Source: Phycisphaerales bacterium UBA7812 (lineage in GTDB: Bacteria; Planctomycetota; Phycisphaerae; Phycisphaerales; UBA1924). Taken from it: DNA of 21,293 nt. Location of the stretch: the NCBI GenBank assembly GCA_002480345.1, contig DLBY01000122.1, positions 75,058 through 96,350 on the forward strand, given 5' to 3'. The notes under the pieces were generated by a model. That model worked only from the letters and a program-made list of their open reading frames with translations, was not told the origin of the DNA and searched no databases. Of this stretch, positions 15,071 to 21,293 are shown piece by piece (positions within the stretch are counted from its first letter, which is position 1; every line of letters starts with the position of its first letter). The position numbers and the translations under genes are program-made.

Positions 15071-15372
15071 ATCGCTCGCTTCGGACAGTCGTCTGTGTTT
15101 CTCCGGCGTTCACGCCGGCGATCGAGCGTGAGGTTGGATCATCAGCCGGCGACTCCGCGCCCCACGCCACCGTGGCGATGGCGTGGGGCAGCGCGTGAGC
15201 CAATCAGGTTCGCGTGACCGGAATCGTCCGGCTGTTCCCGAGCCGGGTGATCACCATTCCGTCCGGTTACCGGGCCCGGTGTTGGGTTTGCCGCGTTTCG
15301 GCAGCGCCCGGGATGTGTTTCGCCTGCCAACTCAGCGGGCGTCGAATCGTTCGAATCAGAAAGAGAGACTTC
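15071..15372 (+). promoter_or_regulatory. Hairpin-rich leader upstream of the S8 protease
   Basis: The 384-base gap 14989-15372 has no gene I can support, but its downstream part is dense in short perfect stems. They are CCGGCG/CGCCGG (15103-15118), a ten-base-pair stem CCCCACGCCA/TGGCGTGGGG (15160-15188), CCGGA/TCCGG (15218-15231), the palindrome ACCGGGCCCGGT (15269-15280) and TGCCG/CGGCA (15289-15303). None has a U-tract. I recognise no known riboswitch. Some stems are expected by chance at this G+C. Confidence 0.35.
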
Positions 15373-17361
15373 ATGAAGCGTACAACGATTGCGGCGGTGC
15401 TCGCGCTGGTCTCCGGCGCAGCGGTTTCCAATCCGGCAGCGATGTCCGCCGAGCGAGCGGAACAAGCCCTCGCTCGCGCGAGGACAGCGATCGAGAACGA
15501 CCCCGCGCTGCAGGCGGTGCCCGGTCAGATCCTGGTCAAGTTCAAGCGGGGCGACGCCCAGCTGCGTGCCTTCGCCCGCAACGCGGTGAACGGGCAACTG
15601 ATCCGAGAACTGAAAGGTGTTCAGGGTCTCGAACACCTCGAGGTCGGGATGGACGCCGCGATCGCGGTCGAGGTGCTCAAGAACCTCCCGTTCGTCGAGT
15701 ATGCCGAGCCCGACTACATCGTCCGTCCCGTCGCGCAGCCCAACGATCAGTACATCGGCCTGCAGTGGGGCGTGAACAACACCGGGCAGTCCATCAACGG
15801 CACCGCCGGTGTCGCGGACGCCGACATCGACGGCTTCGAAGCCTGGGATGTGCGCTCCAGCGCCGCGGACATCGTTGTCGCGGTCATCGACAGCGGCGTG
15901 CAGTGGAGCCACCCCGACCTCGACGGCAACATCTGGTCCAACAGCGACGAGATCGCCGGCAACGGAATCGACGACGACAATAACGGGTACATCGATGATG
16001 TCCGAGGCTGGGATTTCTACGACAACGACAACAACCCCGACGACAGCGACGGGCACGGCACCCACTGCGCCGGCACCGTCGGCGCCGAGGGCAACAACGG
16101 CATCGGTGTCGCGGGCGTCGCGTGGGATGTCCAGATCATGCCGGTCCGCTTCCTCGGTCCCTTCGGCGGCTCGACCTCCGACGCGATCGCCGCGGTCAAC
16201 TACGCCGTCTCGAACGGCGCTCGCATCTCCAACAACTCGTGGGGCGGGGGCGGCTTCAACTCCGCGCTCCGCGACGCGATCGCCAACGCGGCCGCGAACG
16301 ACCACCTGTTTGTCGCCGCCGCGGGCAACGACGGGGTGAACACCGACTCGAGCGCGCACTATCCCTCGTCGTACAGCAACGACAACATCATCTCCGTCGC
16401 CGCGACGGACAACCGCGACCGACTCGCGGGCTTCTCCAACTACGGCGTCAGCAGTGTCGACCTCGGCGCACCGGGCGTCACCATCGCGAGCACCTACAAC
16501 GGGAGCAGCTATGTCTATCTCAGCGGCACCTCGATGGCGGCGCCGCATGTCTCGGGTGCCGCGGCGGTGCTCTGGGCAGAGAACCCAAGCTGGTCCTATG
16601 CGCAGGTCCGTGATCGTCTCTACGCGACCGTCCGCCCGACCAGCGCGATGAGCGGCACCACCGCGACCGGAGGCGTGCTCAACCTCCAGGCCGCACTGGG
16701 CAGCGGAGGGGGCGACCCCCAGAACGCGGCACCGACGGTGTCCATCGGCTCGCCCTCCAGCGGGTCCAGCTTCATCGAGGGTGACACCGTCACCTTCTCG
16801 GGCAGCGCGAGCGACCCCGAGGACGGCAACATCGGCGCGGCGCTCGTCTGGACCTCGAGCCGGGACGGGCAGATCGGGGCCGGCGCGTCGTTCTCCACCG
16901 CCTCGCTCAGCGTCGGCACGCACACGATCACCGCCTCCGCGAGCGACAGCGGCAACCTGTCCGATTCGGATTCGGTCACCATCACCGTCGAGTCGAACGC
17001 CCAGCCGCCCGCGGCCCCCGGCATCGCCGGCGCGAGTGACAACGCAAACGGCACCGCGACCGTCACCTGGTCCGATGTTGCCGACGAAGACGGCTACGAG
17101 ATCCAGCGCGAGCAGCAGAAGCGCAACGGCCGTTGGAACGGCACGCAGATCGTCGGCACCGTCGGCGCCAACGCGACCGGGTTCACCGACGCGTCGGGCA
17201 CCGGCACCTTCCGCTACCGCGTCCGCGCCGTCAACGCCGCGGGCTCCAGCGCGTGGTCGGGCTGGGCGCAGGTTACCGTTTCCGACGCGTCCGGCGGCGG
17301 CGGAGGCGGCGGCGGAAACGGCGGTGGGAACGGCAACGGCAATGGTCGCCCGGGCCGATAA
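15373..17361 (+). CDS. Secreted subtilisin-like serine protease (S8)
   Basis: Protein of 662 residues. Signal peptide about 1-28. Residues about 30-118 look like an S8 prosegment, with VPGQILVKFKRG (49-60) and VEYAEPDYIV (108-117). The catalytic domain runs about 125-440: D173 in VIDSGV, H228 in GHGTHCAG, N319 in AAAGND (oxyanion hole) and S387 in GTSMAAPHVSG. An Asp/Asn-rich stretch (198-226) before the His block looks calcium binding. A bacterial Ig-like domain follows (about 452-540), then a fibronectin type III domain (about 545-637) and a Gly/Asn tail (640-662). All catalytic residues are present, so it should be active outside the cell. It has no dockerin-like end, unlike two other exported proteins in the window. 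Start at ATG 15373, which begins the signal peptide and is preceded by AAAGAGAG. A terminator follows. Confidence 0.95.
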   Translation: MKRTTIAAVLALVSGAAVSNPAAMSAERAEQALARARTAIENDPALQAVPGQILVKFKRGDAQLRAFARNAVNGQLIRELKGVQGLEHLEVGMDAAIAVEVLKNLPFVEYAEPDYIVRPVAQPNDQYIGLQWGVNNTGQSINGTAGVADADIDGFEAWDVRSSAADIVVAVIDSGVQWSHPDLDGNIWSNSDEIAGNGIDDDNNGYIDDVRGWDFYDNDNNPDDSDGHGTHCAGTVGAEGNNGIGVAGVAWDVQIMPVRFLGPFGGSTSDAIAAVNYAVSNGARISNNSWGGGGFNSALRDAIANAAANDHLFVAAAGNDGVNTDSSAHYPSSYSNDNIISVAATDNRDRLAGFSNYGVSSVDLGAPGVTIASTYNGSSYVYLSGTSMAAPHVSGAAAVLWAENPSWSYAQVRDRLYATVRPTSAMSGTTATGGVLNLQAALGSGGGDPQNAAPTVSIGSPSSGSSFIEGDTVTFSGSASDPEDGNIGAALVWTSSRDGQIGAGASFSTASLSVGTHTITASASDSGNLSDSDSVTITVESNAQPPAAPGIAGASDNANGTATVTWSDVADEDGYEIQREQQKRNGRWNGTQIVGTVGANATGFTDASGTGTFRYRVRAVNAAGSSAWSGWAQVTVSDASGGGGGGGGNGGGNGNGNGRPGR

Positions 17362-17391
17362 ACCCCACACCCGATTCCCGTGATCTCCATG

Positions 17392-17417
17392 CCCCGGCCC
17401 TCGAGCCGGGGTTTTTT
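17392..17417 (+). terminator. Rho-independent terminator of the S8 protease
   Basis: CCCCGGC, loop CCTCGA, GCCGGGG, then six T. It starts 30 bases after the stop codon and separates the protease from the solenoid gene. Confidence 0.92.
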
Positions 17418-17512
17418 ACGCCTTTCTATCAAAATACAAACGAATACCAATCGATTCCCGCGATCATCCGCGATCTCACCCGATTCGATTTCCCGATTCC
17501 GGGTGGTTGGTT

Positions 17513-17518
17513 TATGCT
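17513..17518 (+). promoter_or_regulatory. Candidate -10 (TATGCT) of the solenoid gene
   Basis: TATGCT after a TTGGT-rich stretch, about 100 bases before the start codon and downstream of the terminator. This AT-richer stretch stands out in the gap 17418-17620. No convincing -35. Confidence 0.35.
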
Positions 17519-17620
17519 GCGGGCCCACAGCCGGTGCGATCCGTTCCAAGGGGTTCCGGGGGTCGGCTGTTAGAGAAGCAGAGATCGGCGGGGAAATCGC
17601 CGGAAGAGAAGGGAAGCACA

Positions 17621-20600
17621 ATGCAGACGAAGACACGCGCCCTCACCGTCGCGCTGGCGGCCGGCCTCGCCGCGCCCGCGCTCGCCCAGACCGACATCTT
17701 CTGGAACGCCGGTTCGGGCAACTGGAACGATGTGGCGAACTGGAACCCGATGAATGTCCCGAACAGCCCGAGCGAGAACGCCTTCATTCTCGCCCCGGCG
17801 TTCGCGGAGGTCGCGCTCGACATCACGGCCAGCATCGGCACGCTCGAGGTGGGCCCGCAGATCATGCTCACCATCGAACCGGCTCGCACGCTTGGATTGA
17901 GCGGTGCGATCACCAACAACGGGCTGATCGATGTGAACCCGACGACGAGCGTCAGCAACGCCGCGGTTCAGTTCAACGCGAACACCTCGATCGTCGGCAG
18001 CGGTGTGCTCCGGCTCTCGGGCGGCGGAGACGACGCGCGTCTGCTGACCAACGGGACGACCCTCACCAACGGGGCGGGGCACACCATCGACGGCGCGGGG
18101 CAGATCACCGCGTCACTCATCAACGAGGGCGTGGTCACGGCCCTCGACACCGGGTTTGCCAACCGTCTCGAGCTGATCAGCAGCACCAAGACCAACAACA
18201 GCAACATGCAGGCCGGCGACGGAGCCGAGCTCTTCATCAGCGGCATCACGATCAACCAGGCGCCGGGCGCGACGATCGCCGCGAACGCTGGCGGCATCGT
18301 GATCTTCAACGGAAACAACACGATCAACGGGGGGCGGCTCGTCGGGCCCGGTGCGTTCATCAAGCCGACATCGGGCAACCTCTCGCTCTCCGATGTCTCG
18401 CTCGAGCAGGACTTCACCGTCGATCCCGGCGCGGGCGTGCTCTACAACTCCCCGGCCTTCAACTGCACAGGCCGGATCACGCTCAATGACACCAGCTCAG
18501 TCAGCAACTCGTTCATCCAGTTCAACAACAACACGATCGTGAGCGGCGGGGGTTCGATCTTCCTGGCGGGGGGCGGCAACGACAGCCAGGTGACCACGAA
18601 CGGCACCACAGTGACACTCGCGCCCGGGTTCACCATCGAGGGCTCGGGCGATGTGCCCGCGACACTGGTCAACAACGGTCTGATCCGCGCCTTCCCGAGC
18701 GACAACGGCGATGGGCGCCTCCGCCTGTTCTCCGGCGCGAAGACCAACAACGCGCTCATCCGCGCCGACTCGGGAGGGATCGTCGAGATCAACAGCATCG
18801 TCGTGACCCAGGACGCGGGGGCGCTGATCCTCGCGGATGGGGGCACCGTCGAGTTCGTCTCCAACCAGACCGTCAACGGCGGCACAATCCGAGCGATCAA
18901 CGGGGGCACGCTGATCAAGCCCCCGAGCGGGAACCTCTCGCTGGGCGGCGTCTCCCTGCAGGGCGACCTCGATGTCGCGGGCGGTGCGGGCGTGCTCTAC
19001 AACACCGACGCGTTCGACTGCCAGGGCACGATCGTGCTCAACGACTCGGGCGCCGCGGGCAACGCGTTCATCCAGTTCAACAACAACACGACCGTGAGCG
19101 GCGGGGGTACCTTCTTCCTCGCGGGGAGCGGCAACGACAGCCAGGTGACCACCAACGGCACCACGGTGACACTCGAGCCCGGGTTCACCATCGAGGGCTC
19201 GGGCGAGATTCCCGCGACCCTGGTCAACAACGGTCTGATCCGCGCCTTCCCAAGCACGAACGGCGACGGCGAGCTCCGCCTGTTCTCGGGCACCAAGACC
19301 AACAACGCGCAGATCCGCGCCGACGCGGGGGGCATCGTCGAGCTCTCCGGCGTGACGGTCAATCAGGGCCCCGCGGGGGAGATCCTCGCCGACGGAGGCA
19401 CCGTCGAGTTCGTCTCCAACCAGACCGTCAACGGCGGCACGATCCGAGCGATCAACGGGGGCACGCTGACCAAGCCCCCCAGCGGCAACCTGTCGCTTAG
19501 CGACATCTTCCTCGATGCCGATCTCGATGTCGCGGGCGGCGCGGGCGTGCTCTACAACTCTCCGCTGCTGACCGCCACCGGGTCGATCAACCTCAACGAC
19601 TCGGGCGCCGCGGGCAACGCCCTCATGCAGTTCAACGCCAACACCACCGCGACGGGCGGCGGGCGGATCTTCCTGGGAGGCAGCGCCGACGACAGCCAGG
19701 TCACCACCAACGGCACCGTGCTGACGATCGCCCCCGACTTCGCGATCGAAGGATCGGGCTTCGTGCCCGCGGCGCTGATCAACAACGGGCTGATCCGCGC
19801 GTTCCCGAGCACCGACGGGGACGGCCGGATCACCCTCTTCAGCGGCGCCAAGACCAACAACAGCCAGATCGTCGCCGACCCCGGAGGCGTGATCGATATC
19901 ACGGGCGTCGTCATCACCCAGGGCCCCGCGGGCGAGATCCTCGCCGACGGAGGCACCGTCGAGTTCGTGTCCAACCAGACCGTCAACGGGGGCACGATCC
20001 GCGCCGTCAACGGGGGCAGGCTCGTCAAAACCGCGGGGGGGAATCTCAGTATCGGGGGCGACCTCACCCTCGCGAGCGACTTCGAACTCGAGGGCGCTGC
20101 GGGGATGCAGATCAACGCCGCGACGCTCACCAACGAGGCGACGGTCCGGATCAACTCGAACGGGACAGCGGGCAACGCGGTGATCCAGTTCAACGGCAAC
20201 ACCGTCGTCGTCGGCGCGGGCCGGATGCTCCTCGAGGGCGGCGGCGACAACAGCCAGCTCAACACCAACGGCACGACCGTGACCCACGGGCCCGAGCAAA
20301 TCATCGAGGGCGAGGGGCAGATGAACGGGTCCCACATCGTCCTCGGCACGATGATGCCCGGCCTCCCGCTCGGCGCCATCACCGGCAACGCCAGCATCAC
20401 CTTCGGCGCAGACGCCGAACTGATCGCCGATGTCGACGGCAACGGCAGCGGCGACTCGATCAATGTCAGCGGCGTCGTCACACCCGCCGGCGCGGTCAGC
20501 ATCCAGATCGACCCCGGGTACACCCCCGCGATCGACGACGAGTTCACGCTCATCACCGCCGGTTCGGTGAGCGGCGAGTTCGCAGGCGTCGCGGTCACCT

Positions 20601-20845
20601 CAGGCGTGCTGCCCCCCGATGTCGCCGTCCGCCTCGACCATCAGGCGAACCAGGTCGATGTCAACTTCGTCTGCCTCGCCGACCTGCTCGCGCCGTTCGG
20701 CGTGCTCGACCTGATCGACATCAACGCCTTCGTCCAAGCGTTCCTCAATCAGCAACCCGCAGCGGATCTCGCAGCCCCCATCGGCGTGTGGGACCTCTCG
20801 GACATCGGTACCTTCATCACCGCGTTTAACACGACCTGCCAGTAA
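17621..20845 (+). CDS. Secreted beta-solenoid repeat protein with dockerin-like C terminus
   Basis: Protein of 1074 residues. Signal peptide 1-23 (APALAQ). An opening block FWNAGSGNWNDVANWNP is shared with many autotransporter-type and PEP-CTERM-type exported repeat proteins. The body, from about 105 to 905, is made of imperfect repeats of about 185 residues starting at V227, V410, V595 and V780, with a degenerate half unit before them. Each repeat contains VEFVSNQTVNGGTIRA, GNLSL, AGVLYN, IQFNNNT, DSQVTTNGTTVT, FTIEGSG and LVNNGLIRAFPS; the Asn/Gly/Thr-rich short strands fit a beta-helix. A non-repeat end domain (about 905-1015) has DVDGNGSGDSINVSG and DEFTLITAGSVSGEFAG. Residues 1018-1074 are a paired dockerin-like module, C1018 to C1073, ending TTCQ instead of GCP. 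An adhesin or surface-layer role is inferred. The start has GAAGGGAAG upstream and begins the signal peptide. Confidence 0.88.
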   Translation: MQTKTRALTVALAAGLAAPALAQTDIFWNAGSGNWNDVANWNPMNVPNSPSENAFILAPAFAEVALDITASIGTLEVGPQIMLTIEPARTLGLSGAITNNGLIDVNPTTSVSNAAVQFNANTSIVGSGVLRLSGGGDDARLLTNGTTLTNGAGHTIDGAGQITASLINEGVVTALDTGFANRLELISSTKTNNSNMQAGDGAELFISGITINQAPGATIAANAGGIVIFNGNNTINGGRLVGPGAFIKPTSGNLSLSDVSLEQDFTVDPGAGVLYNSPAFNCTGRITLNDTSSVSNSFIQFNNNTIVSGGGSIFLAGGGNDSQVTTNGTTVTLAPGFTIEGSGDVPATLVNNGLIRAFPSDNGDGRLRLFSGAKTNNALIRADSGGIVEINSIVVTQDAGALILADGGTVEFVSNQTVNGGTIRAINGGTLIKPPSGNLSLGGVSLQGDLDVAGGAGVLYNTDAFDCQGTIVLNDSGAAGNAFIQFNNNTTVSGGGTFFLAGSGNDSQVTTNGTTVTLEPGFTIEGSGEIPATLVNNGLIRAFPSTNGDGELRLFSGTKTNNAQIRADAGGIVELSGVTVNQGPAGEILADGGTVEFVSNQTVNGGTIRAINGGTLTKPPSGNLSLSDIFLDADLDVAGGAGVLYNSPLLTATGSINLNDSGAAGNALMQFNANTTATGGGRIFLGGSADDSQVTTNGTVLTIAPDFAIEGSGFVPAALINNGLIRAFPSTDGDGRITLFSGAKTNNSQIVADPGGVIDITGVVITQGPAGEILADGGTVEFVSNQTVNGGTIRAVNGGRLVKTAGGNLSIGGDLTLASDFELEGAAGMQINAATLTNEATVRINSNGTAGNAVIQFNGNTVVVGAGRMLLEGGGDNSQLNTNGTTVTHGPEQIIEGEGQMNGSHIVLGTMMPGLPLGAITGNASITFGADAELIADVDGNGSGDSINVSGVVTPAGAVSIQIDPGYTPAIDDEFTLITAGSVSGEFAGVAVTSGVLPPDVAVRLDHQANQVDVNFVCLADLLAPFGVLDLIDINAFVQAFLNQQPAADLAAPIGVWDLSDIGTFITAFNTTCQ
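18299..20340 (+). repeat. Tandem 549/555-base coding repeats
   Basis: Equivalent valine codons lie at 18299, 18848, 19403 and 19958, giving periods of 549, 555 and 555 bases. Copies two and three are near identical over long DNA stretches, for example from 18841 and 19395 onward. The first and fourth copies are more diverged, and the fourth decays before the end domain. Confidence 0.88.
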
Positions 20846-20850
20846 TCGCA

Positions 20851-20856
20851 TACGCT
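20851..20856 (+). promoter_or_regulatory. Candidate -10 (TACGCT) of the 3' partial gene
   Basis: TACGCT lies 62 bases before the ATG at 20919, just after the solenoid stop codon. It is the same hexamer as before the carboxylase gene. Its closeness to the stop codon leaves open read-through from the solenoid gene. Confidence 0.25.
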
Positions 20857-20918
20857 TGCTCGCGCGCGATTCAACCCGCTTCAACACCTTCCCGGAATCC
20901 CTCCGGCCGGAGCCCACG

Positions 20919-21293
20919 ATGCACCGATTCACCGCCCCTTTCGCCGCTCTGTCGCTCGCGCTCGCCGCGTCGCACGCCGCCGCCGCCGTCCCGCAGGAAT
21001 GGGACATCCACCTCATCTGCCGTTCGAGCCTCGACCCGAGCATCCCCGCGTACCGCCTGCCGGATCTTTCGAGCCTCTCGAGCCAGTATGTCTCGCTCGA
21101 TGAGCAGGGCAATGTCGCGATCCGCGTGTTCCTCAACGGGAGCCCGAGTGAGGCGATCTTCTTCGGGAACACCCAGCTCGGCCGCCTCGCCCTGTCGGGC
21201 ACCTCCCCCGACCCGATCTGGTCGGTCCTCGTCGAGACCCGCGCCGGGCTCATCGCCGTCGAGGACGGGAACCTGGGCCCGGGCGGCGCCAGC
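20919..21293 (+). CDS. Exported protein, N-terminal part, unknown
   Basis: Open reading frame of 125 codons with no stop before the window ends. MHRFTAPFAALSLALAASHAAAAVPQ is a clear signal peptide. The mature part, starting EWDIHLICRSSLDPS, contains SSQYVSLDEQGNVAIRVF and IFFGNTQLGRLALSG, a rhythm of short strands that could be blades of a propeller-like or repeat fold. I do not recognise the family. GGAG lies seven bases before the ATG. By analogy with its neighbour it may end in a dockerin-like module, but that part is not in the window. Confidence 0.75.
   Translation, partial: MHRFTAPFAALSLALAASHAAAAVPQEWDIHLICRSSLDPSIPAYRLPDLSSLSSQYVSLDEQGNVAIRVFLNGSPSEAIFFGNTQLGRLALSGTSPDPIWSVLVETRAGLIAVEDGNLGPGGAS

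Noticed and set aside
15142..17370. Long minus-strand open frame opposite the S8 protease
   Set aside because: The plus strand encodes a complete protease with all catalytic residues. The antisense translation is low-complexity Val/Ala/Arg/Asp.
18497..20335. Long minus-strand open frame opposite the solenoid gene
   Set aside because: It only mirrors the plus-strand repeats and shows no domain of its own.
18299..20340. Regular repeats considered as a CRISPR array
   Set aside because: The period is about 555 bases, the repeats are coding, and there are no short repeat-spacer units or cas genes.

Overview
The window most likely comes from a planctomycete of the class Phycisphaerae or a close relative. 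Three things point there: high G+C, strong GGAGG-type ribosome binding sites, and two secreted proteins that end in a paired-motif, Cys-bounded dockerin-like domain (PFGVLDL...DI.AF...AF repeated twice, then Cys). I know this domain mainly from Phycisphaerae-type genomes. The assignment is inference from composition and protein families; there is no rRNA gene here to confirm it.

Layout. Positions 1-33 are the 3' end of a tRNA, probably tRNA-Ile. A minus-strand gene (243-1604) encodes an exported fusion of a c-type cytochrome domain with a GH43-like beta-propeller. It is divergent from a DUF502 membrane protein (1927-2877). Next comes a compact plus-strand cluster for ribosome hibernation and regulatory PTS: hpf (2984-3280), ptsN/EIIA (3354-3830) and HPr (3883-4164). 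Convergent to it is a secreted dockerin-tailed protein (4201-5088, minus). The minus strand continues with tRNA-Leu(CAG) and its terminator, a small two-helix membrane protein, and recA with its own terminator. The 500-base region upstream of recA holds a pair of near-identical palindromes and other operator-like sites.

From 7590 the plus strand carries a DUF2207 membrane protein with a Gly-rich tail and an acyl-CoA carboxylase carboxyltransferase subunit with an in-frame palindromic insertion. Two small poorly known genes of lower G+C follow, with perfect palindromes after the first and after the second. Then come a META-domain lipoprotein, alanine dehydrogenase (ald) and a coiled-coil lipoprotein that looks leaderless.

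The last 6 kb is devoted to exported proteins. It holds a subtilisin-like S8 protease behind a long hairpin-rich leader, a 1074-residue beta-solenoid adhesin-like protein built from about 185-residue repeats and ending in the dockerin-like domain, and the start of another exported protein that runs off the window.

How the genes fit together. hpf, ptsN and HPr form the core of a nitrogen/regulatory-PTS type cluster and are probably cotranscribed. The S8 protease, the solenoid protein and the 3' partial gene look like separately transcribed surface or secreted functions. I see no CRISPR array, insertion sequence, prophage or recognisable defence operon. The most unusual items are the palindromic coding insertion in the carboxylase, the paired palindromes upstream of recA, the cytochrome-GH43 fusion, the hairpin between hpf and ptsN, and the exact-length 555-base repeats in the solenoid gene.
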